Shown here: positions 34,460 to 46,700 of the stretch, one piece after another | Position numbering within the stretch: position 1 is the stretch's first letter | Layout: each line of letters begins with the position of its first letter | Source of the DNA: Paramarasmius palmivorus | Lineage: Eukaryota > Basidiomycota > Agaricomycetes > Agaricales > Marasmiaceae | DNA: 64,000 nt | NCBI GenBank assembly: GCA_037176845.1 | Contig: JAYKXP010000016.1 | Coordinates: 310,001-374,000, forward strand | Direction: 5' to 3' | Position numbers and translations under genes: made by a program | Notes under the pieces: generated by a model | Databases searched by the model: none | What the model saw: the letters and a program-made list of their open reading frames with translations, nothing else | Told to the model about the DNA's origin: nothing

Positions 34460-34586
34460 GGTCGTAGCCCATACATAGATGATGGGTGACGACAGGCTGA
34501 TCCAACCGACTTATCGCCGGACGGCTTGGTCTGGCCCCATCCCACCCCCAGCCTCTCCCTTCCACAAGCACCCACTATCGTTGTCA

Positions 34587-36099
34587 TGGCCAGCTTCTAC
34601 GCACTAGCAAACTCTTACCCCCACGAGACCGCGCCAACGGTGTTTAATGAACTGAAAGTTATGTCTGGCAATAGGCCTGTTGAATTGATCCAAGGTGACC
34701 CATATTGTTTGTAATATGTCTTGTTATGAACCTTTGACAACTTTGACCAGGAATTAAACATGATGGATCATTTGAACTGCTCATAACGCGTGATGAAGAG
34801 GAATACTTCTGGCGCCGCAAGAAGATTCGAGTCCGCCGTTGGAATGACGAAGATTTCCAGTCACTATCCCCGATCCAATTTGCCTCAGCAGAAGATCTGA
34901 AAAAGAAGATGATCAAGCTCGGAAAGGATGCTAAAAAACATAAAGATTCTCAGAGTCTGGATGGGGTGTACAAGGGCCAGTATGAGTGCGGAAGGTGAGT
35001 CCAACTTATCCTCCATGACTGCCCCAACTGAATGTCAAATCCTTGTTAACAAGACTCTATCGAATGATTGCTCTGGATAACATCAAGGATTATGCGCGTT
35101 TTGGAATTACTCAGGCTGTCCGATCCCAACTACTCGCGGCACGCATCAAATCTTTCACCTACACGCGCTGGAGTCGCCGCAATCCTAACAATCCCCGCGC
35201 GATAGAGGTCCTGGATATGGGTATATCGGAAGCAGACACGAATAGTCTTTCTCCCGTGCTAAACGCGACCGTACGGTTTAAAAATACCCAGAATTCGGGG
35301 TTGAAACAAGCGGGTTTTCGTGAAGCAGTGGGTCGGTACCCCGATGTTGAACAGGATTGATTGACTCTTCGCTTGGTTAGGACACATTTGGCACCCAGCA
35401 CCCTTTCGACAGAGATACCATCACCGAACGTCTCAACGATTTCTTCTCAATATCCTCTGGCGAGGCCCCTTCAGTCATCATACTTGTGCATAATGAAGAA
35501 GGTACACGGCAGGTCCTCAAGGACTTCAATGTTGATACCCGACACATCGTATCCGGTACCAAGAAGCTGTTCTATCCCGAGGTGCTAGATAACTGTTTTC
35601 ATTCGTTACTATCCATTCTGATTCTTCTTTTGCAGAGGACGCGCTATCAAGGACGCGAAGGAACCGCCAGGCCCAGGATCTATCTCCTTGATCTGCAAAA
35701 AATATACCAAATCCTATACCGGACACCTAATGACTCTGCTTCGGTGAAAGAGATAGCGAATAGAACCCGTGTTACCTCTCCGTGTAGCCCAGAGGAGTGG
35801 AATGCTGGCAATGATGCAAAGTACGCGGCCCTTTCTTTTCTTCAGCTGTTTTTGACTTGGTTCTTCGTAGGTACATGATTGATATCTGGAAGAGATTCAC
35901 CTATGGTCTATCGATCAATGAGGAGTACGAGGCAATCAACCGTGAAGAACAACATACACTTCAGCAAGCAGCACTTCCCGCACCTTTACAGACAGTCGAC
36001 GACGACGACGACGACGATATTGACCCTAATAGTATTCAGGCCGTTGTACCAGGTCCTACATACGATTACGATGATGCACCTTCTGACGATGAAGAGTGA
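34587..36099 (+). CDS. Gfd2/YDR514C-like protein (RNase H-fold, putative exonuclease)
   Basis: Exons read MASFYALANSYPHETAPTVF, then FELLITRDEEEYFWRRKKIR, LDNIKDYARFGITQAVRSQL, IEVLDMGISEADTNSLSPVL, and after an intron DTFGTQHPFDRDTITERLND, SVIILVHNEEGTRQVLKDFN, IYLLDLQKIYQILYRTPNDS, EEWNAGNDAKYMIDIWKRF and an acidic end. The order strand - 'LVHN..G....L' - 'LLDLQK' - 'NAGNDA' fits the C-terminal domain of Gfd2/YDR514C-type proteins, which have an RNase H-like 3'-5' exonuclease fold; NAGNDA would hold the last catalytic Asp. The N-terminal 190 residues match nothing I know. The GACGACGAC run (36000-36018) codes an Asp tract. Activity is a prediction; about 420 residues. Confidence 0.6.
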
Positions 36100-37093
36100 A
36101 CATATGCATGATTGGTATGTGTCTCAATCTCTCACATACTGGATCCACTTACCCGCTATGAGGCAGGAATGTGCCATGCATTATATTACTTTCCTCTGGG
36201 TGATACCTTGTCCAGTGTGACGATGCCATGTTCTCCGAGCTGTCAGCTGTCGTACCGCCATTTTCTTTTCCAGTATACCTCCAGCCATCTATTTGAATGC
36301 TACTTGATACCTCACAGATCATGATACCGATGTTGTAGCCGTACTTTTGTTCGTACAATTAATCTGCTTGGTATGGGCCTAGATTCTCCCCTGCAGGCTG
36401 CAACAGCCCTTCATTCCTCCCTGTACTGGCGGCCGTATACCAGCATATCGTAGATCAACGCCCGAGTATTTCTGGAGGCGTAGCAGTTTCAGAATGCGCG
36501 TCTACTTTCCTGGAACGTCGCCATTCATCCGAGGATACAAGATTATATCTTCATCGCCGACAACCCGAGACGGTCCTCCACTGCCTTTTGCAATGCCCAG
36601 GACACAGGGAAGCAAGGAACGGATTACGCAGAGCCCTATACACCCATTCACTAACACTGAAAAAACTCCTCACTCAACCCAAAAGCCTTGATCCACTCTT
36701 CGAATTCCTCAACGAGACTGAGCGCGCCTACGCCATGTCTTCGGACACTTCCCTGAGGACGAATGACGACCCCCCAAAAAACCATACCTAAGGTGGCCCA
36801 ACGTGCGTGCAAGGCACCGCATAAGGCGAAACAGTGATCACACATCCTTCGGAATGTCCTTCGGAATGTCCGTCGGAAAAGATACCTGTAAAATCTTCCA
36901 TCGTGGGGACAGTGCATTTCAGGATTTATTCGAGATATGCATCAAACCCAAGCGAACACATTAGAAGCCAAAGACCGGGGCAGTCGCCCAAAACTGCTCT
37001 CGAGCGGTTGCCGGCATCCCAAAGCTGACTTAAAAGGCACCTTGATTCTCGTAGTTCAGACAACATAACTACCTCCCCCTTCATAAACTAGGC
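36100..37093. other. Largest gap of the window, 994 bp, no gene recognised
   Basis: Between the Gfd2-like gene and the SDR gene, both plus strand. Open frames (36494-36691, 36588-36791 plus; 36651-36917 minus) have no recognisable content and no splice-supported extension. A short 12-bp tandem repeat lies at 36845-36878. It may hold a non-coding transcript or a decayed gene, but I cannot support either. Confidence 0.4.
36845..36878 (+). repeat. 12-bp tandem repeat TCCTTCGGAATG
   Basis: Two perfect units (36845-36856, 36857-36868) followed by a partial diverged third (TCCGTCGGAA). On the minus strand one frame would read RTFRRTFRR. No function is evident. Confidence 0.7.
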
Positions 37094-38442
37094 ATGTCCC
37101 AAATAGTTTTCGTGCGTACTTCTTCATTGGATTGCGCTTCTTTGTGCTCATGGTCGCGTTAGGTTACCGGTGCGTCTGGGCACATTGGTTCAAATGTTGT
37201 GAATCAGTTGCTGGAACAAGGTTTCCGGGTTCGAGCGTACGTCTACGTTTTGTCTTCTACGGCCAGATGACTGATCAGCATATTAGAACTGCACGCGGTG
37301 AAAAAGCGAAAACCCTACGCAAATCGTTCCCATCGTTCAGCGATCGCCTTGAAGTCATAGAGATTGCTGATATTAGTAAAGACCAAGTCGGAGACGCATT
37401 GAAGGATGTATGGGCTATCATCCATCTCGCGTACTACAAGCCCAAACCGGATGAGAAGCCGGAAGAAATGATCGATGTCGGTGAATAAGCTTTGCAACGA
37501 TGTTGAAGGGTGCTCACAACTCTGCAGGGGACTATTAACGGCTCTTTAAACATCTTGAAGCAAGGAGAAGCCGCCGGAGTGAAGAATTTCGTTGTCACTG
37601 GCACTGTTGCTGCGGTTTCCAATCCCAAGGGGACGTTAAACCACGACGGTACGTTTGTTGACGTCCTCTAGACGTTACAACTCTCATATTCATGACAGAT
37701 TGGAACCCCATCACCAAGGAAGCAGCAATCAGCAGCGGCAACATACTCCAAATCTACTCAGCGGCCAAGACGCTCAGCGAACTTGCCCTTTGGGAATGGG
37801 CAGAAGCACATCCTCATGTAGAGGTCACCATCAGTAAGCGGACACTTGTGTATCTCATTCAGCTTACTGACTGAATCTTACAGTCAGCCCTCCACCGGTT
37901 TGGGGTCCATGGCCGAAGGAGCTTGTGTTGCCGACACCGACCTTTGACGCCATGACTCCAGTGTTTTGGAATCTGATCAAACCCGACGGGAAGTTCTTCA
38001 CCGCAATTCCTATTTATGCAGACGTCAGGGATATTGCCCAGGGACATATTCGTGCACTGACGCATCCTGTCCCGACCTCTAAAGTTGGCAGAAAGCGAAT
38101 TGTGCTCATGTCCCCCTATGCGTACAACTGGGTGAAAGCTATGCAACTTCTGAAGGAGAAGAGGCCTGCTCTAAAGGACTTATTGATCAAGGAAACGCCT
38201 CCCGATCAAGACATGGTTGCACCGCCTGGTGATTACCACAGGACAGAAGAGATTCTTGGAATCAAGAAGGAAGATTTCCACACCTTTGAACAGGTAGGTT
38301 TCGGTATCTTTTCTCATTGCCGACGACTGATCTCATGTGGTGAAACCAGACTCTTCTTGACAGCATTGATAACTATGTTGAACTCCGGGAACAATGGATT
38401 AAGCAGGGACACGAAGTCAATATACCACCTCTACCATTCTGA
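37094..38442 (+). CDS. Extended SDR: NAD(P)-dependent epimerase/ketoreductase-like
   Basis: Six or so exons, around 350 residues. Start MSQIVF is spliced to VTGASGHIGSNVVNQLLEQG, giving the TGxxGxxG nucleotide-binding motif. IIHLAYYKPKPDEKP is the strand-4 region, NFVVTGTVAAVSNP the catalytic Thr/Ser region, and ILQIYSAAKTLSELALWEWA the YxxxK active site. SPPPVWGPWPKELVLPT is typical of the dihydroflavonol reductase/cinnamoyl-CoA reductase-like subfamily. IPIYADVRDIAQGHIRAL follows, as in these enzymes. The end is HEVNIPPLPF. The substrate is unknown; fungal relatives reduce aldehydes or ketones of secondary metabolism. No metabolite cluster surrounds it. Confidence 0.82.
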
Positions 38443-39010
38443 GCGATGGTGCTATTACCATCTACGATAAACCTGATTGTGACATGTATTCTGTATACTC
38501 AAATGCTAATAATTCAGAACCTTTAGGCGAGGCTCCTTTTGAGATTTTTGCGAGTGAATCTGGCGCAGACCTTCGAATTTTCTCGTCCTATAAAGGTTCG
38601 GCCCTCGCCGCTTGCGGCCATCCCAAGGCCATCCCCCTCAGTCATGCAATCTTGCGAGTTAGTCACCTCGTTCCGATGACCCCGCTGTAGTTTTCTGCCT
38701 ATTACACTGCTCTAGACTGTTTTGGATCACTTCTTGATACATAATGATACTTCAAACTTCACAAATGATACCGATGTTGTAATTGTAGTCACCAGTTGAC
38801 GCAGGCTGACCGGCATATGTATCCGTCTCTTCGTTTGTTCGAATGCATTCATCGATGCGGCATGAATGTATTTGCCCTTTGTGGGCATGCATGTGTGTAT
38901 CTACGTCTATCTTCTATGATGTTGACCAGCTATTACCAAATCATGTACTAATACATTGAACCAATCCACTAATATTTAAATGTACTACTGTTACACTATC
39001 AACTGGGGCA
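38443..39010. other. Convergent gap, 568 bp
   Basis: Between the 3' ends of the SDR gene and ERG10. An open frame at 38484-38690 has no recognised content. AT-rich, 3' UTR-like. Confidence 0.45.
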
Positions 39011-40457
39011 TCATAGCTTTTGGATAACGATAGCAGAGGCAGCGCCACCCTGTTTGGAATGAATGATTAGTGATCTGCGAGCGGCACTGATGGGTATGCG
39101 GAAACTTACGCCGTTGCAGACACCAGCGGCACCGTACTCGCCGGACTTGAGTGCGTGAACGAGGGAGACGATGATACGGGAACCAGAGCTACCGATGGCG
39201 TGACCGAGGGCGACGGCACCACTGTAAAAGATTGTTAGTCGCTCTCAAAGAATGGCGAGTTGTATGAACTCTTACCCGTTGACGTTAATCTTTGCCGGGT
39301 CAATGCCAAGGTTCTTCTCAGCAATGCGGACGACAACGGAGAATGCCTCGTTAATCTCGAAGAGGGAGATGTCGTTGACGGTCAAGTTGGCCTTCTCAAG
39401 AGCCTTGGGAAGGGCAACGGTGGGTGCGGCAGGGAAATCGATGGGATCAACACCAGCATCAGCGTATGCTGAAGAACAAAAGTCAATATCAGAAGGGTAT
39501 GATAGCCGCAGAGTACTTACAAACAATCTTTGCGAGAGGCTTGAGGCCAAGTTCCTTTGCCTTCTCCGCCGACATCAAGATGACAGCGGAGGCACCATCG
39601 CTGAGAGGTGAGGAGTTGGCAGCAGTAATGCTACCTCCCTGCTTGAATGCAGACCTCAAGCTTGGAACCTTCTCGTAGATGATTCTCTTGTACTCGTCGT
39701 CTTCTTTGACAATTGTGTCACCCTTCTTTCCCTTCACAGTGATAGGCACAATCTCAGCATCGAAGGCACCCTCTTTCCATGCCTTCTCTGCTCGCTTGTA
39801 GGACTCCACTGCGTGGGCATCTTGGGACTCTCTGGTGATACCGTACTTCTCAGCTGCAGCCTCTCCGCAGCATCCCATAGCCTGGTTGTTGTAGGTATCC
39901 CACAGACCATCAGTCTCAAGGGAGTCAATGGCAGTGAATTTGCCGAAAGCAGGGTTGGTTCGAGGGATTAAGAAACTAGAATTGTCGAGCGGTGTTAGCA
40001 TGTGAACACATCCGTGAGAAGGAATGCGAAACATACGGAGCATTGCTCATACTCTCCATTCCTCCGGCAGCAACGACACTGCGTTGGCCAAGCTGAATAG
40101 CCTGTGCAGCGAGCATGACAGACTTCATTCCACTAGCACAGACTTTGTTGATGGTGGTAGCATCGGAGCTGGTGCTGAGGCCGGCGCCGAGGGCAGCTTG
40201 ACGAGCTGGTGATTGACCGACACCGGCCTGAACGACGTTTCCAAAGTAGACCTCCTCGACAATGGAGGGGTCAATGTTTTGGGAAGCCAAAGTGTGCTTC
40301 AAAACGGCGGAACCAAGCTGTGGTGCAGTGAAGGACTTGAGGGTACCATTGATGGAACCAGTGGGGGAACGGGATGCAGCGACGATGACAGCTTCGGTGG
40401 CCTGGGTACTAAGCGTTAGAGTGAAATTGAGATGAGCGTATGAGGGACACTGACCAT
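39011..40457 (-). CDS. ERG10: Acetyl-CoA acetyltransferase (thiolase) ERG10
   Basis: Condenses two acetyl-CoA to acetoacetyl-CoA, the first step of the mevalonate and ergosterol pathway. The protein reads [21 protein letters not shown]; the catalytic Cys lies in [72 protein letters not shown] (catalytic His) and [19 protein letters not shown] (second catalytic Cys) follow. All active-site residues are present. The C-terminus IQKL lacks a peroxisomal SKL-type signal and there is no presequence, so the cytosolic form is most likely. About 400 residues. Exon 1 contains only the ATG (40455-40457), followed by an intron at 40402-40454. Confidence 0.93.
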
Positions 40458-40794
40458 TTTTCTAACGTGAAGAGAACTGTGAAGGTAGTGGGAGAAGAGA
40501 GAGGAAGATGGGGAGAGTCTGGCACGGAACAGCATGGTTTATGTATTCTCAACTTTTGTCCGATCGCGCGATTTGGATAAAGATTATCAGATCATACGAC
40601 ATACTCGGGGGAAAGAATGTACTTACGGTGGCCTAGCGGTAACTTGACCAACGGACTATAAAGAAACGGCCGCTCAGCGCTCAGTGGTGAAGTCGAGGGA
40701 ACAAGAGAACAGGTCTCAGAGTAAATCTTCTACGTCTATTATACATGTGTTTCCGTATGCTCCTACCGACGGCCGGATCCCGGTCATTACCTCG
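40458..40794. other. ERG10 upstream / ATG10 downstream gap, 337 bp
   Basis: ERG10 promoter and ATG10 3' UTR, both genes on the minus strand. A stretch GGTGGCCTAGCGGTAACTTG near 40627 resembles the start of a tRNA, but no matching acceptor stem or T loop follows. No gene. Confidence 0.4.
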
Positions 40795-41551
40795 TCATGC
40801 TCTCAAGTCAATCATGTTTCCCATCACCAGAAACCACACTTCTAGCCATCGTACCAGCCGTTCTTCTCGCGTCTTTTCGTCCTGATCTTCGTTCAGTAGT
40901 TCCTCCATCGCTTTGGCAGTCTCACACGGGTGAAGGTACCAACAAGGTGTCCCAAGGGTCGGGTGATCACCCTGCGACAAAAGAGGAAACAAGGCAGAAG
41001 GATGGCTGACGGCAAAGGACGTTGTCTGAGTGTCGTCGAGTACAAAACGGTGAAACAACGATGTCTTGACTAGTTCATTGGCCGATAGAGGTGTGCCCTC
41101 TACATCCAACATTAGAATTGAGTATGCGAGAAACCGGCCAAGAAACCTACCAGAACGACATATCGTAAAGTAGAAGCAAGGAACTTGAAATGTCGAGGAA
41201 AAGGTGATATATTGTCGGCACGACAGGATGTCGTTGGAAGGCCTTGGCGCAACATATGCTTCGTCCTCAGTCTCTTCAGAGATTGACGCTTCGTTTCCAA
41301 GTTCTTCACTTTCTTCAGCGCAATCACTACTAGATTTTGCTGCGAGAGTTGCGCTACGCGACAAGTATCCTAGACCAGGAACTACCTATGCATGATGATA
41401 AGGACACACTATTGAAGACCCGGAATAGACTGACGCTGTGTTCATTCCAAGTCCACCCACGCATAGGACTATTCTCGAGTGAGGGTATAGCTGAAGCATA
41501 TTTCGCAACGAGCAATTTACATGCCTCGTCAAAGTCGGGACGAGATTGCAT
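40795..41551 (-). CDS. ATG10: Autophagy E2-like enzyme ATG10
   Basis: Atg10 conjugates Atg12 to Atg5. Start MQSRPDFDEACKLLVAKYAS; GWTWNEHS is spliced to VVPGLGYLSRSATLAAK. The core motifs are SCRQYITFSSTFQVPCFYFT, the E2-fold strand pair typical of Atg10/Atg3, and FPLLSQGDHPTLGTPCWYLH followed by PCETAKAMEELL, where the Cys of HPC is the expected catalytic residue. The C-terminus ends VRWLEVWFLVMGNMIDLRA. Three exons, about 200 residues, which is typical. The EESEELGNEASISEETEDEA stretch is an acidic insertion seen in several fungal homologues. Confidence 0.85.
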
Positions 41552-41771
41552 GGCTGCGGCATGGCAGACGCGTTTGGCGTGTGAACAAAGGCACGTGGAG
41601 GTCCAACTGTACAGCTGCTTACGCAAGACCCAAGCCACCCGGCAAAAGCCGTTCGGCCCAGAAACTCTCACATCCACATACGCTCGCAGTTGCGGACCTC
41701 AAAACACCTCAAGCCCCGGCTCTCCAATCTTCGCGGTCTCATCCCCACCGCAAATCCACTAACTACTCAAC

Positions 41772-42764
41772 ATGGCCGTAGGAAAAGTGCGTGCTGGATT
41801 TTGGTTCTGATTCACCGTTCGACTGATCAACTACTTGCAGAACAAGCGTCTCTCCAAGGGTAAGAAGGGTATCAAGAAGAAGGTCGTCGACCCCTTCACT
41901 CGCAAAGGTATTATCAAGGCATCACAAGAATCTCCATCCTCTGCTCAACCCACGAATACTAGATTGGTACGACATCAAGGCACCTTCAACTTTCGAAGTG
42001 CGAAACGTTGGCAAGACCCTCGTCAACAGGTCCCAGGGATTGAGTGCGTGTTCGGTGGATGTTTAATCACAAAATGTCACTCAACCTCTTTTTTCCATGT
42101 AGAAAACGCAAATGACTCCCTCAAGGGACGAGTCATTGAGGTGTCACTAGCTGACCTCAACAAGGATGAGGATAACTCATTCCGTAAGATCAAGCTCCGT
42201 GTCGATGAGGTCCAAGGCAAGAACTGCCTGACCAACTTCCACGGGATGGACTTCACCTCCGACAAGCTTCGTTCGCTCGTCCGAAAGTGGCAAACTCTCA
42301 TCGAGGCACACGTCGACGTTAAGACTACCGACGGTTACCTCCTTCGTCTCTTCGCCATTGGTTTCACCAAGAGACGTCCTACACAAGTCCGAAAAACCAC
42401 CTACGCCCAGAGCAGTCAGATCCGGGAGATAAGGAAGAAGATGTTTGAGATCATGACTCGTGAGGCAACGAACTGTGATTTGAAGGAGTTGGTCCAGAAG
42501 TTTGTGCCGGAGGCTATTGGTCGGGAGATCGAGAAGGCATCGAGAAGCATTTACCCCCTCCAGAACGTCTACGTTCGCAAAGCCAAAATTCTCAAGGCAC
42601 CCAAGTTCGACATGTCCAAGCTTATGGAACTCCACGGCGAGTCGACAGACGTGAGTGCTCTTCAATTGCTTTTCAATGTCATTGATTCTGAATATCTTGT
42701 GCAGGAGACCGGCACTCGCGTTGCCAAGGACTTCAAGGAGCCCGAGATTTTGGAGTCTGTATAA
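41772..42764 (+). CDS. RPS1: 40S ribosomal protein eS1 (RPS1/S3A)
   Basis: Structural protein of the small ribosomal subunit near the mRNA exit. Exon 1 codes MAVGK, then [20 protein letters not shown]. After introns: [51 protein letters not shown] [60 protein letters not shown] and a tail [14 protein letters not shown]. Five exons, around 255 residues, the normal length. An intron close to the start is usual for fungal ribosomal protein genes. Divergent from ATG10 (220 bp). Confidence 0.95.
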
Positions 42765-43020
42765 AACTGTGTCTTATAGTATACTCCCTCTATGTTTTCA
42801 TACTGCATCTATGAGCACGCCCCATGACATGCCGGATATTTTATGTGCTATATCTACGCCATCTACGTGAGATAACGACTAGAGGTCTACAGCAGCTGCA
42901 AATAAAATTTTCTATTAGCACTAAAAAATCGATCGACAATCTATCTATCATCAAATGTTGATCGTAAAATTGGATTTTTCGCTTCACATTTTTCTACGTT
43001 CACCACATCCCTAGTTCGCT

Positions 43021-43729
43021 ATGGCCGACGTAGAGTACCTGAAGACCCAGCTGGGTACTCATGTAGACTTTCCCAAGAAGGTGAGCTTGTTTTTCAATCG
43101 CTAATTGCAATCCTCATCAAGATTCTTGCAGGGCATCGTTTTCCTTGACATCTTCCCCATCCTGCGGAATCCAGTAGCATTCGAAACACTCATTACACAT
43201 CTCCTTCACCATATTACATCTCACACAATTCCTAATTCCGCCTCCAAGAAGATCGATGTAGTTGTTGGCCTGGATGCCCGTGGGTTTTTGTTGGGTCCAA
43301 TCCTTGCGCTGAGACTGGGCGCTGCGTTTGTGCCAGTGCGCAAGAAGGGCAAGCTTCCAGGAGAATGCGTTTCTGCGACTTACGAGAAGGAATATGGAAC
43401 CGCACGTATCACTTCATCCTGGCTCTTGTTTCAACGCTTATTTGTTGTTCAGGATTCGTTCGAGATGCAAGCAGATGCTATCAAACCTGGTCAGTCTGTT
43501 ATCGTTGTCGACGACCTTATCGCTACAGGTACGCACAATCCCAACGCTGAAATATCGCATTCTACTCATAGATTTCATACAAGGTGGCTCTGCCAAAGCT
43601 GCAGGACAGCTAGTTGCTCAGCAGGGCGGAAAGACCCTTGAATACCTATTCATCATAGAGTTGCTCTTCTTGAAGGCTGCAGAGAAACTCGATGCGCCAT
43701 TATATTCCATTATCCAATCCGACGACTGA
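43021..43729 (+). CDS. APT1: Adenine phosphoribosyltransferase (APRT)
   Basis: Salvages adenine to AMP with PRPP. Start MADVEYLKTQLGTHVDFPKK; GIVFLDIFPILRNPVAFETL; VVGLDARGFLLGPILALRLG; PVRKKGKLPGECVSATYEKE; and the PRPP-binding loop SVIVVDDLIATGGSAKAAGQ assembled over an intron. The C-terminus reads YSIIQSDD. About 185-190 residues. The second intron only keeps the frame and the conserved EYG-x-D-x-FE-x-Q region if it starts with GC (43402-43452, GCACGT...TTCAG); see findings. All catalytic landmarks are intact. Confidence 0.9.
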
Positions 43730-43764
43730 TCCTAGATCTACAGTGTATATTATTATGGCTTAAA

Positions 43765-46700
43765 TTAAACCAGTAGTCGCGTATTCTGCAGAGGGTGTCC
43801 ATTGAGATACAGTATCCTTCCGTTGCCCTTCTGTTCTTGCTGGTTACTCCGATTTTGGTCCTCCTGGGTCTCCCCCGTATCCGTCGTTGCCGGCTGACGC
43901 TCGCGTTCTATCGTGACCATGAGTTGGCCCAGTCCGCGATCATGAGCAGCATTGAAAAGTTCCTCCATTAGCTGCCCCGCCGTATGAGGAAGAATCGCAA
44001 TGATAACATCTGAGATATCGCCAACTGCTTCCAACTCGTCTGCACCAGCTGTTGGGTTGATCGCGTGGTCGCTATCGCTTACTACCAGGACCCCTGCGGC
44101 CCCGGCGTCTCTAGCATTTACCAACTTCTCCAGGAATGTACATTCGCCCCGATGAACGATGATGACACCATCCTGGAATGATTTGTTGTATGGCGAACAC
44201 CCATAAGAATTGGAATCATCGCGGTATACGGGCACTTCCCCAGAGAAGCGCAGAGGCTTCCCGAGCTCTGTGTCAACGGAGGATATGTCCCCCCCAAAGA
44301 ACGAGGTGTAAGCCGTGGCGATGATCTCTTGTGTTTCAACCTCATCGGTGGGGTGTATTACTGCGAATAGTGGATCGACAATGTCCAGGTAGAAGTGGAG
44401 CTGAACATCCAAGCTGCGGGGAATGTTCTCGAGTTCCTGTGTGGCGGGACCTAGAATAAGTGCAGTGTCGTTTATGTATACGGTGTGTCCAGGCCGTACA
44501 GCGTAGTGGCCCACTAGAATCAGGGTTTTAGCCACTGAGATGAGCTTGGACACAGGCTACCTACATTTCCTAATGTCAAAGCCCTTTCCATCCATTCTCC
44601 GTACGATGTGCGTCCGTATGCCTGTCACATTGTGAACGATAAAGCCATCGGAGACCGGCGCTAGCTTGAGTAAGCTTGGGCTCAAGTCCTCTGCAACATG
44701 CTTTCCCGTGGAGGAGAGGATAAAATCGTAAGACTGATAACGAAACTTAGCTGTCATACAAATGGAAGGGTTTACCTACTCACATATAGCTCTGCTTTCG
44801 GCTTTGCGCACCATCCATCTGGAGACCAGTAGCGTCGATCAGCCTCGTTTGCTTCTACTGAGACTAGTTCCCGTGAATACTCCATGTCACTCCGCCCACG
44901 AACGCCTACAGCCATGCCCTGTGATGAACCAGACGTACGGAGAGGCTCATATGCCGGACATTGATGACTCTCGACTTTACGGAGCTTCCTTCGTGCGTGT
45001 GAGATGGGCTTTAAGTGCTCTTTTCCCAGCGTCAGCAGGTGTCCTTCGGTCGTAAAGACATAGTTGGAATCGTCTGAATGAAGAGCATTCTCTTCATCAA
45101 ATAGCAGAAATAGATACTGGAACGCAGAAAGATTTGGGTAAGTGTTGATCATTATATGATTAATGAACTAACCTTGAGCGTTTCTGATAATGCAAAAGAT
45201 TCCATACGATCATCGCGTTTATTTGTACGTAGGTCTTGGATACCAGCTAAGCCACAATCTACCCTTGCACGGGTGATCAAGTCGAAAAGAACTCGCTCTC
45301 CGACATCCAAATAGAAAGTGTCTTGCGTAGCCTGGAAAGCATGTCAGTGCTCATATGAGATTCAATGCATCGGATAATTTACCCTGTATAGATACCACGT
45401 AGATTCGATGAACTCTGTTGAATTATAATTAGCGGAGATCTTGACGATTCGTATGCGGAAGGAGACCTACCCGGCCGCAATGGGTATTGAAATGAGGTGG
45501 CCGTCCTAAAGTTGGTGTCGTAGACTTCGGGGAGTCCAGAATGGCGTTTCCAGATGTTGTAATCTAACAGGAAACATTTAATTGCTGCTTCATAAATGCA
45601 TGCCGCCACTCACACAACATATGGAGTTTAATCGCGTTCTGAACGTCACCTGCAAGCACTTGGAGACCAGGCCAGAATGCTGCGAGAGAATCGATGGTAT
45701 GAAAAGCCACATCGCCACTGCGCATGTTTACAGGGCGGTACTACGTTCGATATCAGTTATAAAGGAACACGAGGAGGTATGAAATGCAATCACCCAATAG
45801 CCATCCATGGCGCGCGAGTATCTCATAATTGCGGCGTATGCATCATCCCATACGTCCAGGAATTCTACTTCGCCTAAAAACGGATTCAATGAGATTCGTG
45901 TGAAGTAGATTGTAACATACCTACCGCTCATCACATACCACTTCAGGGCATACTCGTAGAAGGAGTCGATACCAGCTCCTATTCCTGTGACCTCTGGCGA
46001 CGTCCAATCCTGTCGGTTCAGTAAGACATGAAATTTGAATTTTGGCAGCAGACATCTTACCCCCGTCCATGTGTTGATAGTATTCCCAACAAGACCGATA
46101 TCTGATTTACGATTCCATAACGCGAAGAAAGCTTTGTATGCAGCTTTCTCAAAGCGATCGTCTCCTGTGAGTCGGCTGAGCGTAGCAAATTCCAAGATCA
46201 AGGAACCTGCCCCAGCAGTACCTATAATCATATCGTCAGCGCAAAACCATCCAAACAGAGGAAAAGCTCTGACATGTCTCGAGCGTCTCTCCTTTGGTAA
46301 GTCCGTGGCGCAAATTAATCTAATATAAGATTAAGCACCGTTTTGTTGTTAAAGGTAGTAACGTACCCTGGCGAGTGGTATCCCAGTTGGCGTCGAGAAT
46401 GCAGGCAACATCCTTCTCCCGAGGTCGTGTGCCATATCGAGGAGTTCGCCCTTGTACCACGGAAGATGAAATGGACCGGTTTGGTTCGCGTATATATGTC
46501 CAGACAGCAGTCCTCCCAGAACCCTGATGGTGGTTTCGAAGACCTGGGGTTTCGTATTGACATCGAATTGAACCCATTCTATCACATTCTTAACAGCGCT
46601 TTCGAAGCCAGGACGGTCATTAAGGACGACGAATGTATCCAAGACATCTATGAGCGTCAACGAGAAATTTCCGGCAACGTCATTCAAGGCAATATTGGCA

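Noticed and set aside
36494..36917. Three open frames in the large gap
   Set aside because: No recognisable motif, no initiator context, and composition like non-coding DNA; kept only as a gap entry.
40620..40700. tRNA-like GGTGGCCTAGCGGTAA
   Set aside because: No acceptor-stem partner, anticodon stem or T-loop follows at tRNA spacing.
44762..45055. 97-codon plus-strand frame
   Set aside because: Antisense of EDEM exons; no start or splice support.
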